A stretch of 49,686 nt of DNA from Phoronis australis (taxonomy: Eukaryota; Phoronida; Phoronidae): positions 113,740-163,425 of the forward strand of contig NMRA01000060.1 in assembly GCA_002633005.1 (NCBI GenBank), written 5' to 3'. The notes under the pieces were generated by a model that ran no database searches, was not told the DNA's origin, and worked only from the letters and a program-made list of their open reading frames with translations. Of this stretch, positions 13,097-27,600 are shown piece by piece; within the stretch, counting starts at the first letter, position 1; every line of letters begins with the position of its first letter. Both the position numbers and the translations under genes were made by a program.

Positions 13097-15597
13097 CTGA
13101 AAAAGAAATCATAGAAATTAAAGCGCATGTATTTCCGTTAGTTAAAACCGAGCTGAGGAGCTACGGACCCAAGGTTGTAGCATTGTACCCCAGTGGGTCC
13201 GAATCCACGACTTTGAACACAGAAAGCTAATTGTTATCCCAATACGCCACACTGTCTTTTAAATGTACTGCATTGCACTTACATGAATAGCTGTTTTGTA
13301 TTGTGTATTGCATTCCTTTGTACACTAATTTTTATGTTAGTTCTCCTCGACATGTACCTGATCCAAGGGGATTGTAAGTAGTTAGGATGTCTTCATTGTA
13401 TGAATACGTACCAGATTGCAGATGAACTGAGGTCTGTTATACCTGACATGGCGAACGCTCTGAAAGACATCGACCCCTTGCTCCACTTTAATTTTAGATG
13501 CGAGATATTCAAAGGAGCAAAATACACCACTCTGGGTGAACCCGTCTCTGTAAAATGTAAAGATCGTAGAAATAACAAATTTGTAAATAATTTCGAGTGT
13601 GATGCGAACTAAATATGTTTTTATTAATTATCAAAAATAATCATTTTCGGCTTTCCACTTCGGAACTGTAATAAAACATTCCGTCACAATAGGTTTCTCG
13701 AAAAGTTACCGGGGTTTGATGAGTGCAGACATGGCCGAAATTATTTGCAGAGTTTGAACGAAAACCAGGTGACAATTGATCGGAAAGAGAGATTGTGAAG
13801 TTTGCGACCCCCAAGGGAGGTTTGAGTGATAGCATATGGGTTGAGATCGACCTGGGGAAGGCGAAGAAGGGAAGTGGGTGCAAAGTGGATCAGAGCCTGA
13901 CAAAGTTGAATACGTTTGGTTAAAAATCTGACTAGACATACATGTATTACATGCACAGTGTATATATGCATACAATCTTAAGATCGTAGCAGTCAACTTG
14001 ACGGAAATTGATGCATCTGTACACTCGGTTTTGGTTTTCATTGATGAAAAATTTGACATCGGATATCAACGTCGTCTGTGTGAACGACGGTCACACACTT
14101 TCATAATTATTGTATTTGCTGAAGTAGCAGAAAAGAAATGTATTGACAACAAATCAACCATACATTAATCAAAGTGCAAGAAGTCACATTTTCAATGACG
14201 TGATACGAGCTCTAGTACCCCGGTACATGCAAATCAATTGCCTGTAGCAAACTTTTTTCATGTCTTTTGGTAAAATTGTAAAGTGTTATACGTTAGTAAC
14301 TTACAAGCACGTGACAACGACGGTTTTGTTCCCTGTCTTCTTCTGGTATCTCTCTACCATGTCCACCAAGTCAATCAGCGACGCCTGAACGTCCGGATGA
14401 GGCACATGTTGGTTGACAGGCCACCCTTTTAACTCCATTTGTATGACCTGGTGTGGTTTTGCAGCTGCATCCTTGCAAATTACAATGTTAGGTATACATG
14501 TTGCGTTTTAGATTATGCATTTACAACAAAAGTCAGTTTGTCCAACCGGTTGGCATTGAGAGGACGTCTGGTCGTCTAGTCAACTCTGACCACACAGAAA
14601 TTAATAGCTAGCTGGTTCCTCTCTGTGATCACAACCTGGGTTGGAAATCCATGACAAGTATTATACCATCATCACTACCCTGATTGACTGGTTGATTGAC
14701 CCAAATATTCCGCATTGCCTCCGATTTCGCTAATACCGGGGTTTTCCGGGAGCTCTTTCGCAAACGTCCGTCTCGAACGTGTGGTCAAGAAATAACCCTA
14801 GGTGCTCCTTTAAAAATTGCTGAGGATTTTTGCTGCCTCATGCTGCCGAATATTTCACCCTCATTTAGTAGTTGACTATCATAAGAGGTCAAGTGACAGC
14901 GGGTGACATTAGAAAATTCAAGTTGATGTTAAAATGTATCTATTCAGGTATTGATTGAGATTTTACCGACTCCATGTGTTGGCAGATGGAAGTTATCAAC
15001 ATTTTAAGCGCTAGCTCCAAGAATGTATATGTACGTGTACATGTATTGTACAAATTATTAAAGTGTAAGCGCAAATAATTTAATGTATTTTAGACCAATA
15101 GTTCAGCAAACCCGGGTTGACCTTTGTTACGTGTCACAGCTGCAAAACAATCCACAACGAGCACCATGATGGCTTTTTATGCCTTTTAAAATCCCAAAAT
15201 AGCCTCCACCAACACAAAGTCACTACATGTCAAACGCGACTTTATTCTTGGTCAGCTCATCAATGTGACAAGCTTTTCAACCCTGCACTTTCTATAACTT
15301 TTCAAAATCACGTTGTGTAACAAGATTACTAGGGTCAGGGTGGGTATAGAACAGCAACATCGGCTGTTCGTCATCGGAATCTCACTTAGAATTCTTGGCC
15401 AACCATAGTTATTTCTCTTAAGTCACACAAATTCAGTTCGACGCAGTTATTTGGATTTGCTTCAGAGTGGGGGTCGAACAGCGACATCTGGTAATCGTAA
15501 TTGGAATCACACTTGCATATAGTGTTACTGGCCGATCTCAGGAGATAGAAAATGACGTTAAGGTAATGAAATCTCAATGGGTGTGTGTGTGTGTGTG

Positions 15598-15638
<41 letters not shown>

Positions 15639-18600
15639 GCGTGCGTGCGTGCGTGTGTGTGTGTGTGCGCGCGCGCGCGTGCCTGCGTGCGTGTATAACT
15701 CAAGACAAGCCATTTCTCTCTAACAGTCGGAGAGGAATTAAATCATTTGCGCTGCCGGTTACCTGCCAAGGTCCGAAGTTTAAACCATCCGCAGTATTTG
15801 GAGATGTCTGCTTCAATTATGGAGATGCACTTACACATGCACGGACCGTAATTCGGCGAAGCGGCGGTTGCAGCGCCAATAGAGAAACAACACCATTCTT
15901 CAGTTCTTTCGTGAAAATGCAATAAACGCACGCTTTCAAATCCATTGACAATTCCATTATGCCGGGGCGCAACGTATGGAAGTCCTGGCCACTGATAAAC
16001 TACCTCAGCTAGTAACGGTTCAGCCATTAGCTAGGATCTAGACTCATATTTGCTGAAGTAAAGACACTGTTTGTTCATTATCGTTCACTTCATTACATCA
16101 GCAATTTACGATGCGGCTTAAGCATCAACGGCTTCAGGTGGTGGAACTCGGATCAATGACCATCAGAGGCAACGTTTCCCTACCACTATCAGCGAACAAC
16201 TGTATAAACTTTCCGTAAAAAGCAATATGGACCCTTACCTTGCTGCCTGAATGAAGATCCATAGTCCTGATTACTATATCACCATCATGTTCAATTCGCG
16301 TGGCCACGAGTTCAACTCCAGTTCGTCCGTATTGAGCACTCCCGTTCTCCGGCCAGTAGCGCCCCCATGTCTGCAATGCAGGAAATTGGGAATGACATTT
16401 TCTCCACCTTTGATGACACAACATAATTTCTGTAATCTCTAACACCAATTCCTTCATACCATTAAGTCATAGTCTTCATCGTCGCATTCCTCGTCGTCTT
16501 GGTAGGTTTTGTGTTTCATATTCAATGCTCATTAGTTATCAAGCCCGTTTCAGCCGTGGTTCCATTACCATTATTAAGACGCTCAGTTTTGATCACATCA
16601 ACTACTCTCTCGCTAACTAAAACACTGTTTCCACACATCCCCTTTGATTCTTGGAACTAAAATACAAATGTTGTGATTGACCTTCAAAAACTTTGGGAAT
16701 GAGGTTTTATGGCACCAATACCCAAACAACATAGTTCAGGTTACGCACGTAAACGCGTTTAACAATACTCAACTTTTTATCAAATTCACTGGGAAACATT
16801 ATTTTCCTGATGAAGACAATAGTCGGTGAATTTAAAACATTAGAGTTCATTATCTCGTATAGCTTATCGGAACTTCTGCTGCGAAAATCAACTTGTCTCA
16901 TGCTAAGTAACTTTCAAAAACTGCAACATTAAATCATGATATTAAGGCAGAAGAACAAATCAGAACTTCATCTACAAATTCGGACCTGCAACCAGGATTA
17001 AAATGATTTTTTAAGTCAATACCATCACATTTGTCAACCTCAATACTAACAAAAGTGCAACAGTTTTTAATACGTACAATATATAATTCTAAATTCTACT
17101 TAAGTCCATCACAACATATGCTTTTGATGAATGGCTTCATACGAACATATATTCTCAATTTAAGATTCTAAACACAATAAGCTCTTCATTTTTCACACTC
17201 CAGGCTATGAAACGTAATTTTAATTTTACATAATTTAACGGAGAGACAATTGGTTTAGGAGAAATAAATTACAGAATTCTCCAGATAAATGTGTAAACTC
17301 GAATCAACAGTTATTATTTGAACACCGACTTCCGGCACTCCGTAGAAATACAACTTTAGTGAGTCTGGCATCGTCTTCCTGAACTCAATTTACATTCCAT
17401 GCCGCCGTTTAGAACATGATTTTAACAATGTTAGATTACACCAAACGATTGTGTCCCAAGACAAAATCGTATCTAAACTTTTCATGTTTTTTCTGTCTTA
17501 CCATAAATTCCCGATGTAAAATATCAGATTTGTAGAAAAAAAAACACTTGTCAAGTTATACACAGTGGGGAACACATTCAGCAATTCCCTGTTACATCAG
17601 GAGTACACAGGGACTGTCACCTTTGGTTTTCTTGATTGTTCTAGATTGGGTGACTCTCATTGCATTCTCCAGTCCAACAAATGGTATACACTTGACATTC
17701 ACCAGCCGCAGATGACTTCTGCCGTATAGCTCACCGACGGCAGGACACTCAACGTAAGACTCTGGCATTCTCAGATGCAGCCAAACAGATTAACCTGAAC
17801 AACAACCCCGAGAAAACCAAGACAATCTCCATAAAAGCAGGCTAAAATAACAGCATCTCAGTGTCAGAAGAGCATGAAGATATCCAATCCTCCACCAGTC
17901 CTTCAGCTATCTGGATAGTATGGTCAGCACTATAAGGGCGGAATAGAAGAAGACATCAAAGCCCGTATTGAGAAACTGGAACCTATCTGGAAGTCCAGAA
18001 CATGCTCCACAAAAAATTAAATCAAAATCAAAAGTTAAGCCCGACATGTTTTACGACTCAGACATTTACTAAATCCATCATCACCAAGGTCCAAATGTTC
18101 AGAAACAGATGTCTTCGTCAAATCATGCAAGTCAAGTGGCCTCGTGGAACAGAGCCCGGCAGGAAGCCATGTTGACCCAGACTAAGAGGTGAAAGTGGAG
18201 GTAGATTGGTCAGACGCTACGAGAGCCCAGTGCAAATACAAGCAAGCATGTCCTTAACGGGAACCCCAAATGGAGAAAGAAGTGAGACAGACCTGTGCAA
18301 AGTGGAGAACTGTGACATCTTGAAACCTTTCTAATTGCATGACATGGAACAAGAACCCATCAAAGGCTACCAAAGGCGAACCTGATGGCAATCAGTCACG
18401 GTGGCCCCATGAACATCAAGCTGTCCAGAGGCATAAGTCACCAAGGAAGTAAAAACATTAGAACAGTCGTCATAAACAGTGACCATTCGAAGCAAATCAC
18501 ATCGTGGAAAACTGGAATATTTGCTGAAAGCGTGGCTAGAGATTGGTCTATTTTCAAATCAAGTCTGGCGTAAAACCTGGTGATTACGGGAACAACTGGG

Positions 18601-21600
18601 ACATCTAGTGAACCAGCTACGGAGTATTTATAGCATAAGGTCAAGGTCTAATACCCATAATTATGTAATCGGTGTTAATCGTCATGTTGTTTGAGATTAT
18701 CTCCTCCTTTACAAGGTCATTTCTGAAACCAGGGGCGTTGCAGTAATTGTCAACACACCACCGCCATCATCATTATCAACAAGGTTATTTTGTAACAGAT
18801 CACTGTTGCGTCATGGTAGTCACGAAATGTTCGGCCTACATGCTTCGTTTTGCTTTGAAACTCATACGTATGATACGTGTAAGATTCCGTGCAGGGTTTG
18901 GAAGTAGGACAAAGTACATGCCTATGGTTTGGAACACCGCAACCTTTGTCACGAAAGTGTGTATCCAAGTAACCAAACAACTTACGTCGTCTGATTCGCT
19001 CCAGTCACTCAAACAGACGATTATGTGACAGTCGTAGTCAAACATCATACGCCAAAAGTCTGCTACTGTACTCGGCAGTGGAATTTGAGTGACCAAGAAC
19101 GCATCTCGATGTCTGTAACTCTACAAAACACCTCGTTAAAGTGAACTTTTCACCCTTTAGAATAGATACGACATGACAATTGTTAGATCTAAAAATAATA
19201 TGATATTACCGACTAATAATATTATCAATAAAATACTCATTGAGTTGTATGAGTAAAACTTCAGTAGTTTACAGTAAATACAAGAATTGCTTGAACATAC
19301 AGGAATTTCAAAAATATTTTCGTCCACTTACATTGACAAAGACGGCGTTGACGTAGTCTGAACTTTTACCTTTGCTCCGAGACATGAGAACTGGTCTTGC
19401 GCGATTAGCTAGTAAATAAGACCTTATTGATTAGTGCTTGCTGCATGCAAAAGCCAATGATACAAACAATGTTAACTCTATTACGTTGCTGTTACCAGTA
19501 CATGGTGCGTGGACTTAGATTCCTCCCTATTCAGAATGGCACCTCATTTGTCCGTAAACAATTGAATTTTTTCCCATAACTAAAGCCAACAAATCTAAAT
19601 CAAATGACTTTATTAGGCGCATTGGAACAACGTTTACTTGGCAGCACGGGTCGGGATGCATTGTGACACAAAAATCGACACAGTCTTGCACATTATAAAG
19701 CTCGGGCACCGCTCAGTTATCCAAAGCCTCAACATAAGTCACAAACAAATCATAGCTGAAGACTGTTGACGGACTGAGAACATACTTGGCAGTACATCTG
19801 AACGGCGATTTTTGGCTAAGTTCTCTGGTAACGAAGCCGTTGCACTCTCATCGACAGGCAGTGAAGAGAACAGACGCGTCAAATTCTAGAAAAAAATTAC
19901 AAATTTCTATTGAACAAAATTTCCTGAACTACTTAATATCAGTTCAGAATCCATGGTATTCAAGAATGTTACGTCAGAATGAAGTGTTACAAGTGCATTG
20001 TATTCGATTAACTTCTCCAATAAACATAAAGAGTGGAGAACTCACGTCGTACTCTTGTTCAATGAGACTCTTTCCATTTTCAGAGTTTTCCAATAACTTT
20101 TCAAAGCTGCTGTCGAACTTGGCGGTAGGAATAAACGTCTCTTCACTTTGCAAGTATTCCAAAATGGCATTGTATATGAATTCATACTGGTCCTACAATG
20201 ACACAAGACACATGCCAAGACAGTCGTTAATAACCAACAATGCTGCAGGCTTAAATCCACTAAAGACGCTGTTCTACTGCTGACAACTTTGTTCGCAGAC
20301 GTATTTGCTTTTCAGTGGTTGCAATAAAACGTGTGGCATCACCCTGATAAACATGATATTGCCTCAGCGGCTATGTCTAGTCCGCCATTATAACGACTTT
20401 AGAGCTTGGGGCCCGTTCATTTTTTACTTAATTCTAAGATTTGTCTCAACCTCTAAACTTTGAAACTATTACTCCAGAACATTTTATTGGAAGGGGCAAA
20501 ATTAAGTTTAATTTATCTTAAAAGTGACTTAAGTTTAACATTTGTCTTTGTGAAGTCAGTTTCCTTGGAACAGACCGTGGTATGAAGCAAAAAGTGATAA
20601 TTCTATATTTGAAGCTCGCTGATAGTGCAGGGTATGAATTTTTGGTATGAAAACACCAGAGGTGTTCCGAATAAGCTGGCCGTAGACTCACCGCTCTCTG
20701 TACCATGTTGACTCGCTGTTGGCGAAGGCGATAAAGGAAACCTAGAGGGTCAACTAGGCTCTCTTGCGTTAGCTGGTCAACGAGAATGTCCAGTAAGATA
20801 AAGATGCCTGTCCTACCTATACCGGTACTTCAAAAGAAAAACAGTTTATCATCAACAGTTTAATGTCCTTTAAGACATGTTGAACAAGGTGTGGAAACAA
20901 TCGAAACATGGTTTGTGATTACTCAGTTTAGGTTTTTTCGACAGTATGAGGTCGATCTACTGCCTGAACGTAATTTTCTTTTATTTTACTTTTCTCAAAA
21001 CCTGCTCGATCAAAACAAGTGAATGGGGGCAGCACCCCCTCCTCCATAAAAGCGAACACAATAATATCTTTTTAATTGTTTGCAATCAATGCTAGAGGGG
21101 TGAGGCAAAACTGGAGGCGACCAGAGGGCGTTCACATTTGTTCCTATCTTCATGTACGCCCATGAACACTGAATATAACTACGATTTGGTAATGACAGAA
21201 AAAAAAACAATGGAAACACCACCTAGACTGGGCCACTCAGTCACACTGTCACGAACTATAAAGCGCACAACCCGGTTGCATGTATCGACACAAGCCGCCC
21301 AGACTAAACGCTGAAGCCAAACAGCGGCAGTAAACTTTGATAAGACCCCCTCCCACTGGCTTCTAAATACGACTAAAACTCAGAAAGCGGCCCCTGTGAG
21401 TCCGTGGATCTTTGGAAATTTATTACAAACTATGTAAGAAACGTGTAGGAATATATCCCTAATACCCTGTAGAGTAAGTGACTCTTCATACCTACAATCT
21501 GTTTTGTGCTACGAATTATAAGTTGTCAGGGATTCGGCCCATTTCCAGTTCAGCATTGAATAGCTTATCGTCGACAATGCTGAAAGTTTCAAATCTTCAG

Positions 21601-24600
21601 AATTCGAAGACTGCGTCTGATAGGATCACTTACCGACGCATTCTCTATTCCAGAAAGAGCAGCCTACAACTGGCCGACAACTTGACTTTTCACAATTTGT
21701 TTTGTTCTCTGACCTTTGTAGCTACGCATGCGTTATACGCACGTACCGGGATTTGCTTTTTTATTTCGCCCCGGTCTTAATAGTTTTAGATTCTCAGTTG
21801 AGATTCTACTAAAAGCGTGATCTGACAATTTTAGCACTTACTGAAAGCTTATAACTTCCCGAAGATCATGTCATACAAAAACGGCTACACCGGTGACGAG
21901 AGGTATTTTAGCTACATATACATGTACATATACAACTATGTCTACAGGCCTTTAATCAAATGTCATTGTCAAAATAAAAGTGGGCTTCTTCTATGTCTCG
22001 TGGTTTATTTATTTGAAGGATACACGAATACAAATTGGAATGGGCAAGGAACTTGTAATCACGTGACAAGTGTTGCGCCGATAAAATGCCAAGATATAGA
22101 CGGATTTAGGGGGGCAGTAACGTGAAGCGTGAGGTCAGTAAGTAGGAGCGGTAACGAATGAGTGGGGATCAGACCGCGGGGGAATATCGTGTTCCCATTT
22201 TTATTTATTTTTTTTCAAGTTCACTGATAGATTTTGTGAACAGGAAGTGCACAACCTCGGCCTCCGCAATATTCGAGCCGCCTGTGCATACAATCGCGCT
22301 TTGCCCAANCCCCCCCTTATGTTATCCTATATCCGCCACTGAAAACAATGGGTTCAACCGTTCTACATGTACATGTATTACTGCACTCAGATGTGGAATT
22401 TTTACAAGTCAGGATGCATGTCTGATCAGAAGCTAAATCAGACGCTTAAAACGAGCGTTCACCACCGTGTCCTATCTACTGTTTTACGAGTAATTACCAT
22501 AGTATTAATATGTATACAAAATGCGGATTGTTCCAAAACCCCCTCAACCCTAACACCGCCCGACCGACTCGACCGATGACCGTGTCGACCCACAACCCCC
22601 ACTACCAAAGACCCACAGCCCCTTCGACCCATGACCTGTGGCAACAGGTGAACATGTACATGTATCTGCGCTTGTTACACATTTCACAAACATATTACGT
22701 CGCTGAGTGACTTTCCCACAATACTTACCTACATGTTAATCTACTCTGGCTCAAGTCAGGTGATTGAAAACAGAAAGTGACGCAAAAACAAGACGTGAAA
22801 TTGTGAATTGTGAGCGTGCTATCGTTGTCACGGAAATAGTTCCTCAAGCGGCTAACAATGGCCCTGTTCTACTAAACTTAGGGAGAGAAAAGGTTAACGG
22901 GAATGGAAATAATTTCACACTTGATTACTTGCTTTCCGTTGCATACTCGTGTACAATATACTCCATGTAACGTTGAAATAGTTTTTAGTTAACAGTTTGT
23001 TTTTTCAAACTGTATTTACTTATTGACAAGAAAATGTTTGAATCTGCCATTCACTGAAGAGCAGACGAAAACGATTACACATTGCCAGGAACAACATTTG
23101 TTACATGTACGTTGGTAGGTCTGATTTGATTTGGTCACGTTGTTTCTTTTTTCTGTTTTTGGCTTTCAAACTTTCCAAAGCGAATCTCTTAATTTCAAAA
23201 AACAGGGAAAAGCCAGTGGAGGTCATGGCCCGACTCCTGCAATTCAGCGCTTGCTCTACCTTCTGATCGAGTCGACCTTCTGTAGNTATGTGGGGGTCGT
23301 AGGTCAAGGGAGTCGTGGGGTGCGTGGTCGACGGGCTTTTATAACAATTAATCCACAAAATAATGACCTTTTGGCAGACCACGTGCGCTGACCAAGGGCG
23401 AGTATAGCCTAAGCGCAAACCACATCTTTTGAAATGTGTGACGACAAACAAATCACGTGTCATTTTTTTCAGACGGCACACTACTACACGTCTAATATCA
23501 CGTCTGAAGGGACGGTATGTGAACGCTTCAAAATGCTTCTGGACAATAATGAAATGTGTTTTAAAACGCCACATAGTACTCCCTATTGTTATGTACCTGC
23601 AGTGGATGACGGCAGGAGTCTCTACATTCATTTCTGATCTGACAACTCGATGAAGCTTCCAAATTGAACCAGAATTTTCAGGAACGCCATGGTTGGGCCA
23701 GGAAGTAAAATGAAATTGTGTTACTGTCCTTTTTCGATCATCCTGTAAGTAAAAATGACTTCATGATATGGCATATTGACAACACTCATACAGCGTAGTG
23801 ATTTTGTGACTAGCATTGGCAGTGAGTTTTTCATATTGTAACACAAAATCATCAAAATTCAGATATTTTTTCTTAAAAAGATTTTCTTAAAATGTAAAAA
23901 TAGAACATCTGTGCACACCTACAATGTAAATTTCAAAAAACTTCGTTGTAAATAACTTGGTTAGATTTTATTTAAAACTTACTCCTAAATTGGAACAAAA
24001 ATCGAGCATTTTATCACTCTACATTATCTCTTTTGAAATATTTGGGTTAATAGCGTACAAATTCTTTCTTTTGTTAGACAGCGATATTATCCGGAAGCGT
24101 GATCCCACCTCTGTTGTTATGTCGGAAAGTACAAAGTTTCAATTGACAATTAAACTTCGATATTCACCGTCACGTTCGTAATGCTCATCCTTCGTATGGT
24201 GAAGTCGGACCCTGGTTCGTCTGCTATTACCGACACGGTAACGTCACCAAACACTTCCGGTTCGCTAGACTCTGGCCAGTACCGATGACATTTACGCTAA
24301 AAAGAAAACAAAAGTGCGCGGTGACTAAGGTTTCTAAGAAGAAAATACAACTGAGCTTTGTTAGTATTTGACGAGAAAGCAATCGTCTTCAGTGGTCAAG
24401 ACCAATAGACCACTTAATGGATTCCAAACTCAAAAGAAAAGTGGACGATAAATTGGTCATCTTTTGGCATAACCACCCATTAGTTCTATAAGCCTGCCAG
24501 TGCAACACCAGAGGAAGGTCTCACAAACCTCAGACACATTCCTGGTGCGAAATAACAGCTTGAGCTTCGTAGACGCCAGAATCTCGCTGGTAAAACTAGT

Positions 24601-27600
24601 GTGATCTCGTGTTTTGTTTTTAATTCACCCACTTTCCACCGTGGAAGACGGACATAAAGATTCGGTCAATAAAATAAACCATTCATTCCAGCACTCTCAC
24701 TTAGCACTAGTTTACAGAGTCAGTAGTCTGGGAGAGAGAGCACTGAACTGATCACCGAAAGATACACGATTTAAATGTCACGTACACCAAGGATTCCAAA
24801 AATACTTATATTGACACCATGAGTGTATCACATATGAAAAAATAAGATTGCAAGTTGTATGGTACACGCTGTACCAGGCGTGCGCAGGCCGCTCAGGTGG
24901 GCTCATCGAACTGATCACCTTGAACCAGCTGGAAAACTGACTCAATGGTCTTACAGTGTGCCCTAGTAGGATTTGGATCACCGGTAAAAGAAGTAGGTCG
25001 GCACTTATCCCGTCAGACCACACTTCATCCAGTCTACCAAATTGTAAATACACGTGCTTCTAAAAATGCTGAAACACCTGAAGATAACCGAAGAAAGTAC
25101 CATCCGAAACGTAGTGCCAACGTTTATAGCTCAGTAGAGCTTGGTGAACTACCTGACGCCATTTTAGGAAGTTACAGGTCTGCGGTGTAAGGACTTGGCT
25201 TTATATTTTGTAAAGGTACATGTAATACAAAGATAATTGGTTGATGCCTTTGGGGATTGTGAACGCTTTCCTTGTCTGAGAAAAAAATAAAGGAAATCAC
25301 GAATTGTGCTCGCAAAACTGAAATCGAACAGTAAAATTGTATTAACCTTCTCTGCCCTAATCACAACATTGTGTGCTCGAAAATAGGTACAGCATGCACA
25401 TGACCAACCAATAATGTAGCTCAACAAATAACCGCACATCTGAGTAATAAAAAGAGATCAAAATTAAATTTACTTGTCGTTACAAAACTGGTCTTCAATC
25501 AAAAATCTAATTCAGGGCTTGTGAAAACTGTCACCCTGTTAGTTGAGAAGGTCATATGCGACACATAAGATGACTGGCAGGCACAAATTTGATTTCAAGC
25601 AATAACAAAGTCTCAGTTAACACCAAGCCCAAAAACAACTTCTTATTTAGATAAAGAAAATGTTGGGGACTGTTTTATCGGTAACAGAATTTTTGATAGA
25701 AGAAGCCATCGTTATCTAATACCTTAACATGACGTCACTTTCTGAATTGGTGACGATTGATTGCTGATTTTAACGGTGTTCTCTTCGTTATCTCATTCTA
25801 CATTTAAGCACACCATTACTAAGGTTTCCTTTCTGGCGTAATTTCCCATTAAGGACGTCCTAGTTTGATTGAAAAAATTCTACCTTGCCGTTCTCGACTA
25901 AGTTCGTCAGCATAACCACCACTTGAACATTTTTCTCCCAAATCATCCTCCAAAAGTCATTGACTGTGACTTGAGTCGGACCTGCAAACAATTTGATAAC
26001 TTAATCGCACATATTTAAAATGTGTTTTGAAATGTGTTCTGAAACACAACTCAATGCAATTTAATCGTTTCGCAGTAACATCCATTTCAACATAACACGT
26101 CTTTTTGTGAAAACTGAGTTGCGTTCCTCAAACCACTGACAAAATCAAAATGACAACAAAATGCCTCCTTATCTAGCTTAACACTATAAATAGGAAAGTG
26201 TGTCATCAAGTAAAGCTTTATGAACTGTAGGCAGTCCAGCACTAGCTTGCCTTCCTAAATGTTTATTGTAGACAGGCTACTGCTCCAGTTTGCTTCGTCT
26301 CATACCCCATTTTTCGTACATACATCCAGTAGTAGGTGGCTTTTAGGCGCTGGCTTTGATCACCACCACACATCGCTCGCATCGCCTATGTTTGCGGCGG
26401 CTAGCAGGGAAATAGCTAGTGAGGTCACCCCACCAATTTCGTTTTTCTGTGACTGAAAGCCTTGATTAATTTTCACCAATTTCTAATCAAATAACAAAAA
26501 CTCATCCGATGTTGTTTGACTGCTGCAATCGCAGCTACTAACTTCAGGAAGTCAATCGTACCTGAAATATCCCTTAAGAAATGCGTTTTTGGTCATAAAA
26601 CCGATCGAGTACTCCCTACTAGTACCTTGAGCTGCAATAAACGCAGACGGGCGAGTGTAAGAATCAATGTAAGAAGCGTTGATGTAGGTTGATTGAGGGT
26701 CGTTGTCCACCATCTTTAGCTCAACACGGTTTTTGTCGTCTGGAAAAACAATTGTTATTATGTCATACAGTTCTGACCGGGAGGAAATATTGTTGCAGAT
26801 CGAGTTTCGAAGATGAAAGAAACGTGTGTTGCCCTGTTAGAGGTGGGTGATCATGATAGAATAACAGAAATTCAAACGAACGCTCTTGTACCAGATAAAA
26901 AGCTGTCGCTATCGAAATGAGAGAAAAATGCAAACTTGCTACACAAGCTGAATTTATTCATCTTTAAGATGGATAGATTAGGCATTCATAACCCATGTGC
27001 ATTACGACACACTCAAATTCTCTTTATTACCCTGGTTTTGTTAACAAGAACAATGTGGATCGCTGGAATGCACTAACGACTGCACCCCAAATGAAGTCCT
27101 TCTGGTAGTGTTTAAATATCATAAAATGGCCGTTAGATGACGCAGAATGAGTCGAACCGTACACCGTACAAAATTGTCATCGACTCTCTAAAACAAAAAT
27201 ATGTGCCAAATTACTTGAAAATGTGGCAAGCAACTCCAAAGATAGAGAGGTAGATAAAAACAAATTCTCACTAGGAGACACAGCGGCAGCTGATTCCGTA
27301 TATTTGTTGTCAAGTTAATAGGAAAACACTGTCTTGTCAAATGGTAACCTTGTAAGAGGTTAAGTAGATACAGCGGCAGACGCGAAAAACTGTCACTATG
27401 CATCACCAAAGTAGTTAAGAAAAGCTTGAAACTAAATCCAGGTCAGTTGTCGGTAGGACTACATTTGCCAATTTTATAACGATCCCCTGAGTTGATTGGC
27501 AGATACTGAAGAAGACGACAAAACAAAAAATATTCAAAATGGCCACAAAATCCATCGAACTCATCCCAAAAAATGTGTAGGTTCGTCTTCATAAGAGAAA

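Larger units (their letters stand above)
20828..23596. other. RPTP intron e19-e20, splitting the catalytic motif
   Basis: A 2.8-kb intron in phase 2 that cuts the Ser codon of [10 protein letters not shown]. It contains the C-rich segments, two undetermined bases (22309, 23286) and several TACATGTA palindromes, with no other coding signal. Confidence 0.85.

Noticed and set aside
13706-14059. 117-codon minus-strand ORF inside the e26-e27 intron
   Set aside because: It would break the D2 P-loop junction; the phase-correct exons e26 and e27 join without it.
15467-15925. 152-codon plus-strand ORF and overlapping minus ORF
   Set aside because: Most of the length is translation of the GT/CTGT microsatellite.
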